The position numbers and the translations under genes were made by a program. A DNA stretch of 64,000 nucleotides from RHKX01 sp046330285 (GTDB taxonomy: Bacteria > Actinomycetota > Thermoleophilia > Solirubrobacterales > 70-9), in contig JAXLSX010000005.1 of NCBI GenBank assembly GCA_046330285.1, forward strand, positions 124,001-188,000, given 5' to 3'. This document shows, one piece after another, positions 42,084 to 51,246 of the stretch (positions within the stretch are counted from its first letter, which is position 1; the number at the start of each line of letters is the position of its first letter). A model generated the notes under the pieces. The model saw only the letters and a program-made list of their open reading frames with translations, was not told where the DNA came from and did not search any database.

Positions 42084-44282
42084 TTGCGCAAGCTCGCAGA
42101 CTTCTGCATCCGCCATCGACGTCTGACCGTCCTCGCCTGGGTCGTCGCGCTCTTCGCGACCGGCGCCCTCGCCGGGGCCGCCGGCGAGAGCTTCTCGACC
42201 AACTTCCAGCTTCCCGACTCGGACTCGACGAAGGCGCTGAACCTGCTCAAGGAGCGGGATCCGAACAAGTCGGGTGACCAGATCCAGGTCGTCTACGCCG
42301 ATCCCAGCGGGGTCGAGACCCCTGAGGTCCAGGGTGAGATCAACTCACTGCTGAGCGAGGTCAAGGGCTTCGATGACGTCGCGACCGTCAGCACGCCGGC
42401 GGAGGTCAAGCAACAGGTCTCCGAGAACGGCACGATCGGGTTCGCGATCGTCACCCTCGACGGCGCCGCCTTCGATCTGCCCACGACGTCGATCGAGAAG
42501 ATCGCCGACACGGTCAACGACTCCGGCGGCAACGGGCTCGAGGTCGAGGCGGGCGGCGACCCCGTGCGCCAGGTCGAGCAGCAACCGGGCGGCGCCGCCG
42601 AGGGCATCGGCCTGCTCGCGGCGATCATCATCCTGCTGATCACGTTCGGCTCCGTGGTCGCGATGAGCATGCCGATCGTCACCGCGGTCGTGGCGCTGGG
42701 TACCGCCCTGAGCCTCGTCACCCTCGGCACCCACATCATCGACACGGCCGACTTCGCGCCGGCGCTGGCGGCGATGATCGGACTCGGCGTCGGCATCGAC
42801 TACGCGCTCTTCGTCGTGACCAGGTTCCGCAGTGGATTGCGCGACGGCCTCGAGGTGCGAGAGGCGGTGTTGCTGGCGATGGACACGGCCGGACGGGCGG
42901 TGCTGTTCGCGGGGGCGACGGTCGTCGTCGCGATGCTCGGCCTGTTCGCGATCGGCGTCTCCTTCCTGCACGGCCCGGCGCTCGCCGCCTCCCTCGCGGT
43001 CCTGCTGACGATGTCCGCGGCGCTGACCCTGCTGCCCGCCCTGCTCAGCAAGGTCGGCACCCGGATCGACCGGCTGCGGGTCCCGTTCACGAAGCGCCGC
43101 TCCGAGGCCGAGGACGAGAGCCCGAACTGGACGCGCTGGAGCAAGTTCATCCAGCGGCGCCCGTGGGTCGCGGCGATTGCCTCCGGCGGGCTGCTCATCC
43201 TGCTCGCGATCCCGGTGTTCTCGATCGACCTCGGCTCCGCCGATGCGGGCACCGACGCGAGCGACACGAGCACCCGCAAGGCCTACGACCTGCTCGCCGA
43301 CGGCTTCGGGCCCGGCTTCAACGGCCCGCTGCAGGTCGTCGTCGACATCCCCGAGAACAACGACCCCGCCGACACCAAGGCCGCGCTCGCGACCCTCGAC
43401 AAGTCGCTGGCCGGAACCTCCGACGTCGCCAGCGTCAGCCCGCCGAAGGTCAACGAGGCCGGGGACCTCGCCACCTACAACCTGTTCCCGTCGACCTCGC
43501 CGCAGGACAACGCGACGAGCGACCTGGTCAAGAACCTCCGCGACGACGTGATCCCGCCGGTCGAGTCGCAGTACGGCGTCACCGCCTACGTCGGCGGCCA
43601 GACGGCGATCTTCGACGACTTCACCACCTACATCGCCGGCAAGCTGCCGCTGTTCATCGGCGTCGTGATCCTGCTCTCGGCGTTCCTGCTGATGATGGCC
43701 TTCCGCTCGGTGCTCGTGCCGCTGAAGGCCGTCTTGATGAACCTGCTCAGCATCGGCGCCTCCTTCGGCGTCGTCGTCGCCGTCTTCCAGTGGGGCTGGC
43801 TCGGCGGCCTGATCGGGCTCGACGGCACGGCGCCGATCGACTCGTTCCTGCCGGTGATGGTCTTCGCGATCGTCTTCGGCCTGTCGATGGACTACGAGGT
43901 CTTCCTGATGTCGCGGGTCCACGAGGAGTGGGAGAACCGCCGCGACGCCTCGGCCGCGGTCCAGCACGGACTGGCTTCGACCGGCCGGGTGATCACGGCG
44001 GCGGCGACGATCATGTTCTTCGTCTTCGCCTCGTTCGCCCTCGGCGGCAGCCTGACGATCAAGCTGTTCGGCGTCGCCCTCGCCGCGGCCGTCGCGATCG
44101 ACGCGTTCGTGATCCGGACGATCCTCGTCCCGGCGATCATGGAGCTGCTCGGCAAGCGCGCCTGGTGGCTGCCCGGCTGGCTCGACCGGATCCTGCCGCG
44201 GCTCCACGTCGAGGGCTCCGGCGATGCCGGCCCACAGGCGACGGCCACGCCCGCCACCGTGACCGCCTCCACGGAGGACTGA
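42084..44282 (+). CDS. MMPL-family RND transporter
   Basis: A 732-residue membrane exporter with about 12 helices in two repeats. A single N-terminal helix precedes each large extracytoplasmic loop. GLGVGIDYALFVVTRFR and the equivalent FGLSMDYEVFLMSRVHEEW carry the Asp-Tyr pair of MmpL proton relays. I use TTG 42084 (SD AGGGGG 6 nt upstream), giving the usual family start LRKLADFCIRHRRLTVLAW. It probably exports lipids, siderophores or drugs. An MFS exporter follows after one base, so the two form an operon. Confidence 0.9.
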   Translation: MRKLADFCIRHRRLTVLAWVVALFATGALAGAAGESFSTNFQLPDSDSTKALNLLKERDPNKSGDQIQVVYADPSGVETPEVQGEINSLLSEVKGFDDVATVSTPAEVKQQVSENGTIGFAIVTLDGAAFDLPTTSIEKIADTVNDSGGNGLEVEAGGDPVRQVEQQPGGAAEGIGLLAAIIILLITFGSVVAMSMPIVTAVVALGTALSLVTLGTHIIDTADFAPALAAMIGLGVGIDYALFVVTRFRSGLRDGLEVREAVLLAMDTAGRAVLFAGATVVVAMLGLFAIGVSFLHGPALAASLAVLLTMSAALTLLPALLSKVGTRIDRLRVPFTKRRSEAEDESPNWTRWSKFIQRRPWVAAIASGGLLILLAIPVFSIDLGSADAGTDASDTSTRKAYDLLADGFGPGFNGPLQVVVDIPENNDPADTKAALATLDKSLAGTSDVASVSPPKVNEAGDLATYNLFPSTSPQDNATSDLVKNLRDDVIPPVESQYGVTAYVGGQTAIFDDFTTYIAGKLPLFIGVVILLSAFLLMMAFRSVLVPLKAVLMNLLSIGASFGVVVAVFQWGWLGGLIGLDGTAPIDSFLPVMVFAIVFGLSMDYEVFLMSRVHEEWENRRDASAAVQHGLASTGRVITAAATIMFFVFASFALGGSLTIKLFGVALAAAVAIDAFVIRTILVPAIMELLGKRAWWLPGWLDRILPRLHVEGSGDAGPQATATPATVTASTED

Positions 44283-44283
44283 C

Positions 44284-45741
44284 GTGAGCGAGCGCACCGA
44301 CTACGAGTCCAAGCGCTGGCAGGCGCTGGCGCTGCTCTGCATCGCCCAGTTCATGGTCGTGCTCGACGCGTCGATCGTGAACATCGCGCTGCCGACGATC
44401 GGCGAGGCGCTCGATTTCTCCCAGGACGACCTCTCCTGGGTCGTCAACGCCTACGTGTTGACGTTCGGCGGGTTCCTGCTGCTCGGCGGCCGCCTCGCCG
44501 ACCTGCTCGGCCGTCGCCGCGTGTTCATGTCGGGGCTCGTCCTCTTCGCGCTCGCCTCGCTCGCCGGCGGCTTCGCCCAGAGCGACATCCAGCTCGTCGT
44601 CGCCCGCGCGATCCAGGGCCTCGGCGCCGCGATCGTCTCGCCGGCCGCCCTGTCGATCATCACCGTCACCTTCAAGGAGGGCGCGGAGCGCAACAAGGCG
44701 CTCGGCGCCTGGGGCGCTGTCGCCGGCTCCGGCGGCGCGGTCGGCGTCCTGCTCGGCGGCGTCCTCACCGAGAGCCTCGGCTGGGAGTGGGTGCTCTGGG
44801 TCAACGTCCCGATCGGGATCGTCGCCGCGCTGATCGCGCCGCGGCTGATCGCCGAGAGCCGATCGGAAGGCGAGAAGCGCTCGTTCGACATCCCCGGCGC
44901 GGTCACGATCACCGCCGGCCTCTCGCTGCTCGTCTACGCGATCGTCAACGCCGAGAAGGCGGGGTGGGGGTCGACGGAGACGATCGTCCTGCTCGGCGTC
45001 GCCGCGGGGTTGATCGTCGCCTTCGCCGCGATCGAGCAGCGCACGGCCGACCCGCTGGTCCCGTTCCGGATCTTCCGCCTGCCGACACTGACCGGCGCCA
45101 ATGCCGTCGGCGTCCTCGTCGGCGCATCCCTGTTCTCGATGTTCTTCTTCGCCTCGCTCTACATGCAGCAGGTGCTCGGCTACGGCGCGATCAAGGCCGG
45201 CCTCTCCTACCTGCCGCTCTCGGCCGGGATCATCATCTCCGCCGGGGTCAGCTCGCAGCTCTCGACCCGGATCGGCTTCAAGCCGGTCCTCGTCACCGGA
45301 CTCGTCTTCATCGCCGTGGCGCTGCTCTGGTGGGCGCAGGTCTCACCCGACGGCAACTACGTATCCGACATCCTCGGTCCGTCGGTGATCGCCGCGATCG
45401 GACTCGGCCTCGCGTTCGTGTCGATCACGATCGCCGCTGTCGCCGGGGTCAAGGAGCACGAGTCCGGCCTCGCCTCGGGGCTGATCAACACCTCCCAGCA
45501 GGTGGGCGGCGCGCTCGGCCTCGCGATCCTCGCGACCATCGCCAACTCGGTCAGCGACGACAAGCTCGCGACCGCCACCTCCCCGGCCGAGCAGGGCGCC
45601 GCCCTCACCGACGGCTTCCAGCAGGCGTTCCTGACCGGCGCCGGCTTTGCGATCCTCGGCCTGATCGTCTGCCTCGTCCTGATCAAGACGAGCGACTCGA
45701 AGGCGATGATCGACCGCGAGGTCCCGGCCGCCGGGGCGTAG
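44284..45741 (+). CDS. MFS exporter, DHA2 family, 14 TM
   Basis: A 485-residue transporter with LLCIAQFMVVLDASIVNIAL, motif A GGRLADLLGRRRVF and motif C-like GVLLGGVLTESLGWEW, plus a late SGLASGLINTSQQVGGALG segment. It is a second DHA2 exporter distinct from that at 10076. GTG 44284 starts one base after the MMPL stop. The pairing with an MMPL pump suggests a shared substrate or shared regulator; no regulator gene is adjacent. Confidence 0.92.
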   Translation: MSERTDYESKRWQALALLCIAQFMVVLDASIVNIALPTIGEALDFSQDDLSWVVNAYVLTFGGFLLLGGRLADLLGRRRVFMSGLVLFALASLAGGFAQSDIQLVVARAIQGLGAAIVSPAALSIITVTFKEGAERNKALGAWGAVAGSGGAVGVLLGGVLTESLGWEWVLWVNVPIGIVAALIAPRLIAESRSEGEKRSFDIPGAVTITAGLSLLVYAIVNAEKAGWGSTETIVLLGVAAGLIVAFAAIEQRTADPLVPFRIFRLPTLTGANAVGVLVGASLFSMFFFASLYMQQVLGYGAIKAGLSYLPLSAGIIISAGVSSQLSTRIGFKPVLVTGLVFIAVALLWWAQVSPDGNYVSDILGPSVIAAIGLGLAFVSITIAAVAGVKEHESGLASGLINTSQQVGGALGLAILATIANSVSDDKLATATSPAEQGAALTDGFQQAFLTGAGFAILGLIVCLVLIKTSDSKAMIDREVPAAGA

Positions 45742-45758
45742 AGCCCGGGCCCGCCCAG

Positions 45759-47219
45759 CTACCCGCGCCACCTCCGGGCGAACGGGAGCCGCCAGGTGTC
45801 GGGGGCGATCAGCTCGTTCAGCGACTTCGGGCCCCAGGACTGCGAGAAGTAGAGCTCGATCGGCGGCGGGTTCTCGAGCAGCGGTGCGGAGATCTCCCAG
45901 AGCCGCTCGATGCCGTCGGCCGTCGTGAACAGCGTGTGGTCGCCGGCCATTGCGTCGCGGATCAGCCGTTCGTAGGCCTCGAGCGAGTCGCCGCCGCCAT
46001 CGGCCTCGGCGCGGGAGAACTGCATCGAGGTCTTCTCCAGCGACATCGACGGCCCCGGGCGCTTGCCGTAGAAGCTGAGCGAGAGGCGCGCATAGTCGTC
46101 GAGATCGAAGGTGAGGTGGTCGGGCCCGTACTGGCCGACCCCGGAATCGACCGGGAACATGCTCTGGGGCGGCTCGCGGAACGCGATCGAGATGATCCGG
46201 GCGCCCTCGGCCATCCGCTTGCCGGTCCGCAGGTAGAAGGGGACGTCGGACCAGCGCCAGTTGTCGATCTCGCACTTGAGGCCGATCAGGGTCTCGACCT
46301 CGGACTTGGAGTCGACGCCGGGCTCCGAGCGGTACTCGTCGTACTGGCCGCGGACGACGTTGGCCGGGTCGATCGGGCGGATCGAGCGGAAGACCTTGTT
46401 CTTCTCCTCGGTGATCGCCAGCGGGTCGAGCTGGGTCGGCGGCTCCATCGCGAGGAACGCGAGGATCTGCATCAGGTGGGTGACGACCATGTCGCGGTAG
46501 GCGCCGGTCTCCTCGTAGAACGGGCCGCGGCTGCCGACCGAGAGCGTCTCGGGCACGTCGATCTGGACGTGGGCGATGTGGGAGCGGTTCCAGATCGGCT
46601 CGAACAGGCCGTTGGCGAAGCGCAGGGCGAGGATGTTCTGGGCCGCCTCCTTGCCGAGGAAGTGGTCGATCCGGAAGATCTGGCGCTCGGGGAAGTACTT
46701 GTGGATCTTGTCGTTGAGCTCGCGTGCGCTCTCTAGATCGGTGCCGAACGGCTTCTCCATGATGATTCGCGACTCCGCCGCGATCCCCGCCTGCTCGACG
46801 AGCTCGAGCAGCTTCAGCGCCGCCGTCGGCGGGACGCTCATGTAGAGCAGGCGCTGGACGTCGGGACCGAGCCCCTGCTCGGCCTTGCTGACCGCCGCGG
46901 TCAGCGGCACCGGCCCCTCCTTGACGTTCGCGTAGGTCAGCCGCTGGGCGAACTCGCGCCGCGCATCCTCGCTGAAGTCGCGGCGGCCGAACTCGTCGCA
47001 GGCATCGAGCGCGTAGGTCCGGAACTCGTCGTCGGTCATCTCGGTCCGGGCGGCGCCGACCACCCGGAAGTCGGGAAGGAGCCCCGCCTGCGAGAGGTTC
47101 AACAGCCCCGGGAGCAGCTTCCGCCGCGACAGATCACCGGTGGCGCCGAAGAGGACGACGACGTTCGGGCAGATGCGAGCGGTCCGGGCTTCGGCCCGAT
47201 GGGTCTCCGAGAAGACCAT
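45759..47219 (-). CDS. zwf: Glucose-6-phosphate 1-dehydrogenase
   Basis: A 486-residue enzyme that makes 6-phosphogluconolactone and NADPH, the first step of the oxidative pentose phosphate pathway. The NADP-binding motif is FGATGDLSRRKLLP, the active-site peptide is RIDHFLGKEAAQN (with the catalytic His region), and EKPFG and LRTGKRM are conserved. ATG 47219 is preferred over TTG 47264 because it has AGGGAG 8 nt upstream. No pgl, gnd or opcA partner is adjacent. Confidence 0.94.
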   Translation of the reverse strand: MVFSETHRAEARTARICPNVVVLFGATGDLSRRKLLPGLLNLSQAGLLPDFRVVGAARTEMTDDEFRTYALDACDEFGRRDFSEDARREFAQRLTYANVKEGPVPLTAAVSKAEQGLGPDVQRLLYMSVPPTAALKLLELVEQAGIAAESRIIMEKPFGTDLESARELNDKIHKYFPERQIFRIDHFLGKEAAQNILALRFANGLFEPIWNRSHIAHVQIDVPETLSVGSRGPFYEETGAYRDMVVTHLMQILAFLAMEPPTQLDPLAITEEKNKVFRSIRPIDPANVVRGQYDEYRSEPGVDSKSEVETLIGLKCEIDNWRWSDVPFYLRTGKRMAEGARIISIAFREPPQSMFPVDSGVGQYGPDHLTFDLDDYARLSLSFYGKRPGPSMSLEKTSMQFSRAEADGGGDSLEAYERLIRDAMAGDHTLFTTADGIERLWEISAPLLENPPPIELYFSQSWGPKSLNELIAPDTWRLPFARRWRG

Positions 47220-47284
47220 CGCCGCGTCTCCCTGACCGGCTTCGTCGACCGATAGATCCTCCAAGGGTCCGACCCTACTTCAAC

Positions 47285-47300
47285 GGGTCCGCGGGGACCC
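47285..47300 (-). terminator. Weak stem-loop between lipase and zwf
   Basis: GGGTCC-GCGG-GGACCC, a 6-bp stem downstream of the minus-strand lipase gene and upstream of zwf. No T run. Confidence 0.3.
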
Positions 47301-47327
47301 GGTCCGCGGTGGCCGGGCGCGCCGGGC

Positions 47328-48293
47328 TCAGTTGCCCGAGTAGCCGACGGCCCCGAGCAGCGGGGCGACCGGGACGCACGGCGGGTCCGGCGCGCGCTTG
47401 GGGTCGAGCGCCTCGTAGACGAATCCGGCCGTCACCGGGTCGGCGAACACCGAGACGTGCTCGGCCTGGTCGAGGTTGCAGTACTCCTGCAGAACCACGT
47501 TGGTGACGTTCGGCGCCTTCGGTAGCAGGCCGCTCGTGTACGGCATCACGAGCTCGTCGTTCTTCGTGACGATGTTCGTGTAATCGACGCGGCGCGAGGT
47601 GATCCCCTTCGCGTGCAGCTTCTGCATGAACCGCGAGCCCATCAGGAACTGCCGGCACGAGCTGCAGGCGCGGTCGATCGTCGGCTTCAGCGCCGGGTCG
47701 ACGCCGAGCGTCGTCGCGATCGTGTTAAGGGTCGCGAGCCCCGCCGCGTCGGTGCCGCCCCAGAGCGGGGTGATCGCGACGTAATCGTCGACCGAGCGGG
47801 CGCCGTTGAGGAAGCGGACGTACCAGTTCGGCATCAGGCTGCCCTCGGAGTGGCCGACGATGTCGACCTTCCGCGCTCCGGTCGCGCTCTTGACGCGCTT
47901 GATGAACCGCTTCAACTCGCGGGCGCTCGACTGCATCTTCCGCAGGCCGCCCGGCTGGTAGGCCGGCGTCGAGACGTCGTCCTTGGTCCCGTAGGTGAGG
48001 CTGAAGACGCAGAAGCCGCGGTTCTTCAGGAACGGGGACAGCGTCGCGAAGTTGACGGTCTGATTGGCGAGCAGGCCGTGCGCGAGGACGACGGGCTGCG
48101 GGTGCCGCTTCGTCGGCACGCAGCCGAAGTCGTTGGCGCCGGCGGGGTCGGAGTTCGGGGCCTGACCCTGCGCGAGCAGCGCTGCATCGACGGTCCAGGG
48201 CACGGGCAGCTTCGCGGCGCTCGCGGCGCACGGAAGCGCCAGCGCTGCCGCCAGCGCGATCCCTGCCATCGCTGTTGCGAACCCCCGCCGCAT
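47328..48293 (-). CDS. Secreted triacylglycerol lipase-like hydrolase (lipase class 2 type)
   Basis: A 321-residue exported alpha/beta hydrolase. The signal peptide is residues 1-26. The oxyanion stretch is PVVLAHGLLANQTVNFATL, the nucleophile is in DIVGHSEGSLMP, and the C-terminal His is probably in DQAEHVSVFADP. Four or more cysteines, including CSSCRQF, suggest disulfide bonds. Similar enzymes hydrolyse esters outside the cell. It is transcribed away from the divergent cupin gene. Confidence 0.87.
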   Translation of the reverse strand: MRRGFATAMAGIALAAALALPCAASAAKLPVPWTVDAALLAQGQAPNSDPAGANDFGCVPTKRHPQPVVLAHGLLANQTVNFATLSPFLKNRGFCVFSLTYGTKDDVSTPAYQPGGLRKMQSSARELKRFIKRVKSATGARKVDIVGHSEGSLMPNWYVRFLNGARSVDDYVAITPLWGGTDAAGLATLNTIATTLGVDPALKPTIDRACSSCRQFLMGSRFMQKLHAKGITSRRVDYTNIVTKNDELVMPYTSGLLPKAPNVTNVVLQEYCNLDQAEHVSVFADPVTAGFVYEALDPKRAPDPPCVPVAPLLGAVGYSGN

Positions 48294-48356
48294 ATCCCTG
48301 CACCGCCGAGCCTAGCCGATCGCGGCCGAACCGGCGCCTCCTCGCGCCGGTCTGGC

Positions 48357-48362
48357 TAGGGT
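48357..48362 (+). promoter_or_regulatory. Putative -10 element of a leaderless promoter (cupin gene)
   Basis: TAGGGT lies 8 bases before the ATG at 48371, with no ribosome binding site between them. Confidence 0.42.
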
Positions 48363-48370
48363 TTCCGCCG

Positions 48371-48862
48371 ATGAGTGCCACTCTGCGGCGCGTCCGCTGG
48401 CTCCCTCTCCTGGTCGTCTCGCTCGTCGCCCTCGGCGGCGGCGCGATCGGGTTCGCCCTCGGCGGCGGCCCCGCGCCGGTCGTCCGCGAGCCGCTCGCCC
48501 AGACGTCGAAGGCCCGTGGCGCACCCGACCGGACCTTGGCGCTGACCCGGATCACCATCCAGCCGGGCACCGAGCTCCCGCTCCACCACCATCCGGGGAC
48601 GCAGATCGCCTACGTCGACTCCGGGGTCCTGACCTACACCGTCGAGCAGGGCACCGCGCGGATCAAGCGCGGGCCGGCCGACGACCATCCGGTCCTCGTC
48701 CGCAAGCTCGAGGCCGGCGACACCGCGCGGCTGAAGCCGGGCATGTGGATCGTCGAGCAGCCGAGCGACCATCATCATGCGGTCAACGCCGGTGAGAAGC
48801 CGATCGTCCTCTACCTCTCGACGCTCTTCCCGAAGGGCGCCCCGCCCTCGATCCCGGGCTGA
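48371..48862 (+). CDS. Membrane-anchored cupin-domain protein
   Basis: A 163-residue protein with an N-terminal membrane helix (WLPLLVVSLVALGGGAIGFA, residues 10-29) and an external single cupin barrel. The metal-binding motif is LPLHHHPGTQIAYVDSG with a later HHHAVNAGE. Cupins of this size often bind Mn or Fe and small ligands; an enzyme role cannot be told. It stands alone between a lipase and a strong terminator. Confidence 0.78.
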   Translation: MSATLRRVRWLPLLVVSLVALGGGAIGFALGGGPAPVVREPLAQTSKARGAPDRTLALTRITIQPGTELPLHHHPGTQIAYVDSGVLTYTVEQGTARIKRGPADDHPVLVRKLEAGDTARLKPGMWIVEQPSDHHHAVNAGEKPIVLYLSTLFPKGAPPSIPG

Positions 48863-48881
48863 CCCCGGGGCGGGGTAGGGC

Positions 48882-48929
48882 GGACCGTGGAGCCCGCCCT
48901 CGGGAAGCAGCGGGCGGGCTCCGTGGTCC
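48882..48929. terminator. Bidirectional terminator between cupin and DUF7144 genes
   Basis: An 18-bp stem: inner GGAGCCCGCCC / GGGCGGGCTCC (48889-48899 with 48912-48922), extended outward by seven pairs, including two G-T wobbles, to 48882 and 48929. It sits between convergent genes. Confidence 0.75.
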
Positions 48930-48938
48930 ACGAGTGGG

Positions 48939-49325
48939 CTAGGCCGTGCGGCCGTCCCTCTCGTCCTCGCCGAACTCGACGATGCCGGCGAGCACGTAGA
49001 TGCAGAGGGCGAAGATCGCCAGCGACCAGAACCAGTGGCCGCTCGTGATCGACAGCAGCGCCCAGAACGCGCCGAGGCCGGCGCCGATGATCCCGAGCAC
49101 GCGCCCGAAGGCGTTGCCGGCCATCAGCGAGAAGCCGCCGCAGACCTGGACGATGCCGAGGATGATCAGGACCCAGCCGACCGCGCTCAGGTCGCTGAAG
49201 ACGAGCCTCGTGTCTCCGACCCACCAGCTCGCGTTGTCGAGTGCGCCGATGCCGTAGATGACGTTCAGCGTGCCGACGATCAAGAGCATGATCGCGGCGA
49301 AGATGACTCGACCGGTACCTCTCAT
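48939..49325 (-). CDS. Four-TM membrane protein (DUF7144-like)
   Basis: A 128-residue protein with four hydrophobic segments (VIFAAIMLLIVGTLNVIYGI, VGWVLIILGIVQVCGGFSLM, FGRVLGIIGAGLGAFWALLS, WSLAIFALCIYVLAGIVEF). It resembles the DUF7144 group widespread in actinobacteria. The ATG at 49325 has AAGGAG upstream. Function unknown; neighbours on the other strand are small stress-type proteins. Confidence 0.75.
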   Translation of the reverse strand: MRGTGRVIFAAIMLLIVGTLNVIYGIGALDNASWWVGDTRLVFSDLSAVGWVLIILGIVQVCGGFSLMAGNAFGRVLGIIGAGLGAFWALLSITSGHWFWSLAIFALCIYVLAGIVEFGEDERDGRTA

Positions 49326-49524
49326 TTGGACTCCTTTTGTTGGCGGCGAAAGGCCGCTTTCGGGCCGGCATATACCGGTGACCGGAAAGTAGATTCGCCA
49401 CGAGGGCCCAACCTCATCCCTTTGGGGTGATTCCTGCGGGCCTTCGTTCACGCGATCCGGGTGATGTTCCGGGGGCGCCGGAGAGGTAGGTTCCAGGGCG
49501 CAACCTGACTTGAAAGGAGAGTCC

Positions 49525-49965
49525 GTGGAAGCCGGAGAACTGGAGGAGATGGGACCGATCGACTACGTGTTGATCGAGTGGCCCGACGACCCGCCGAACG
49601 GCGAGGTCGCACCGATCGTCTTCGATCTCGTCAACCGCGGGATCATCCGCGTGCTCGACTTCGCGATCTTCGCCAAGAACGAGGACGGCGACGTCGCCGC
49701 GATCGACTTCGGCGAGCTGCCCGCGAACGCGGAGGCGCTGGAGGAGTTCCGGGGCGCGTCCTCGGGCGTGATCGGCGAGGACGACCTCGTCGAGGCCGCG
49801 GCCGCGATCGACCCCGGCGCCCTCGCGGCGCTGATCGTCTACGAGAACACGTGGGCCGCCCCGTTCGCGGTGGCGACGCGTCGCTCCGGCGGCCAGCTCG
49901 TCGCCGGCGGCCGGATCCCGATCCAGGCGTTCATCGCGGCACTCGACGCCGCCGAAGCCGCCTGA
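49525..49965 (+). CDS. DUF6325-family protein
   Basis: A 146-residue soluble acidic protein with MGPIDYVLIEWPDD, NRGIIRVLDFAIFAKNEDGD and later LIVYENTWAAPFAVATRRSGG, the pattern of the DUF6325 (formerly DUF1269-like) family. GTG 49525 is preferred, since AAAGGAGAG lies 5 nt upstream. These proteins are usually paired with a SHOCT protein, as here, and the pair often appears in stress-response neighbourhoods. Molecular function unknown. Confidence 0.78.
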   Translation: MEAGELEEMGPIDYVLIEWPDDPPNGEVAPIVFDLVNRGIIRVLDFAIFAKNEDGDVAAIDFGELPANAEALEEFRGASSGVIGEDDLVEAAAAIDPGALAALIVYENTWAAPFAVATRRSGGQLVAGGRIPIQAFIAALDAAEAA

Positions 49966-49999
49966 GCCCGACCCTCACGAAGCCGAAAGGAACCGACCG

Positions 50000-50269
50000 A
50001 TGCCAGGACTGATCAGAGGAGTCGCCCGCACCGCGGTCGTCGCCGGTACCGCGACCGCCGTCAGCAACCGCGTCTCGCGCCGCCAGGGCGAGCGCTGGGC
50101 CGCACAGGCTCCGCCGCAGCAGCAGTACGCCGAACCGGCCCCGCAGGCCGCTCCGGCCGCCCCCGCGGCCGATCCGATCGCCCAGCTCAAGGAGCTCGGC
50201 GAGCTCCGCGACAGCGGCGTCCTCACGGACGAGGAGTTCGCGGCCCAGAAGGCCAAGATCCTCGGCTAG
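50000..50269 (+). CDS. Small SHOCT-domain protein
   Basis: An 89-residue protein. A hydrophobic N-terminal stretch (GVARTAVVAGTATAVS) is followed by an Ala/Pro/Gln linker and a C-terminal SHOCT domain (LKELGELRDSGVLTDEEFAA). SHOCT domains are short oligomerisation modules. It has a good ribosome binding site (GAAAGGA) and lies 34 bp after the DUF6325 gene. Confidence 0.82.
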   Translation: MPGLIRGVARTAVVAGTATAVSNRVSRRQGERWAAQAPPQQQYAEPAPQAAPAAPAADPIAQLKELGELRDSGVLTDEEFAAQKAKILG

Positions 50270-50289
50270 CCGGAGGTGACCGTTCCGGT

Positions 50290-50307
50290 CGCCCGCTCAG
50301 GCGGGCG
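50290..50307. terminator. Stem-loop between SHOCT and VOC genes
   Basis: CGCCCGC-TCAG-GCGGGCG, a 7-bp perfect stem. The loop contains the minus-strand stop codon TCA of the VOC gene. It lies 20 bp after the SHOCT stop. Confidence 0.5.
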
Positions 50308-51184
50308 GCTGGAACGACGTCGCCGCCCCCCACGGATCGACGACCCGGATCCCGTCGCCGTCGTCGGCGACCTCGATCCCGGCGGCGGCGAAGCGCTCGC
50401 GGAGCGCGGCGATCTCACCACTGTCGACGATCACGGTCCAGTGCTCGAGGCCGACCGCGTCCGGCGGGTTCGGCGGCACGCCCTCGCCCTTCCAGACGTT
50501 GAGGCCGAGGTGGTGGTGGTAGCCGCCGGCGGCGACGAACGCGGCGCTGCCGAAGTCGGTCATCACCTCGAAGCCGGCGAGGTCCCGGTAGAACGCGAGT
50601 GCGTCGGCGACGTTGCCGACGTGCATGTGGAGGTGGCCGACGACGAGGTCGCGGTCGGCGTGCTCGGGCAGCTCCTCGCCGGCGACGGCGGCGACCAGGT
50701 CCTGGAGGTCGAGCGGCCGCGGGCCGATCGTGGTCGGGTCGCGGAGATCGCCCCAGTGCTCGCGGCCGCGGTCGGCGGCGAGCTCGATGCCGTTGCCGTC
50801 GGGGTCGGGCAGGTAGATGGCCTCGGAGATGCCGTGGTCCGACGCGCCCTGGATCGGCGTGCCGGTCTCGGCGAGGCGGCGGACCGCCCGGCCGAGCTCC
50901 TGGCGCGTCGGATAGAGCAGGGCGAAGTGGTAGAGCCCGGCGTGGCGGGCGGCGCGCTTCGCGTCGGGGCGCTCGTGGAGGACGAGCAGGTCCTCGGCGC
51001 CGGCTCCGAGCCGGGCGACGTCGCCGTCGCGGCCGTGGAGCCGGAGGCCGATCGAGCGCTCGTAGAAGCCGATCGAGCGGTCGAGATCGGTGACGACGAT
51101 GTGGACCGCGCCGAGCCGGAGGTCGGCGGGGAGGACCGGCTGAGCGGGAGCGTCTGAAGTGGCTGTAGCAAGGTCGTTGTGCAT
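50297..51184 (-). CDS. VOC-family ring-cleavage-type dioxygenase (catechol 2,3-dioxygenase-like)
   Basis: A 295-residue protein with two paired VOC modules, like CatE-type extradiol dioxygenases. The N-terminal module begins LGAVHIVVTDLDRSIGFYE (His28) and the C-terminal module has VGHLHMHVGNVADALAFYR. A Glu ligand is likely in PDGNGIELAADR. It would use Fe(II) or another divalent metal. It is the last gene of a TetR-controlled minus-strand group with alcohol dehydrogenase, thioesterase and OsmC. Confidence 0.83.
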   Translation of the reverse strand: MHNDLATATSDAPAQPVLPADLRLGAVHIVVTDLDRSIGFYERSIGLRLHGRDGDVARLGAGAEDLLVLHERPDAKRAARHAGLYHFALLYPTRQELGRAVRRLAETGTPIQGASDHGISEAIYLPDPDGNGIELAADRGREHWGDLRDPTTIGPRPLDLQDLVAAVAGEELPEHADRDLVVGHLHMHVGNVADALAFYRDLAGFEVMTDFGSAAFVAAGGYHHHLGLNVWKGEGVPPNPPDAVGLEHWTVIVDSGEIAALRERFAAAGIEVADDGDGIRVVDPWGAATSFQPPA

Positions 51185-51246
51185 GCAACTATCTTGCCAC
51201 GAACGCGGCCGTTTGTAAAGCCGCGATTCCGGAGCCGGGGTTCGGG

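Noticed and set aside
42345..44297. 650-aa ORF antisense to the MMPL gene
   Set aside because: Shadow frame of repetitive Asp/Glu/Arg/Gln composition; the MMPL protein is complete.
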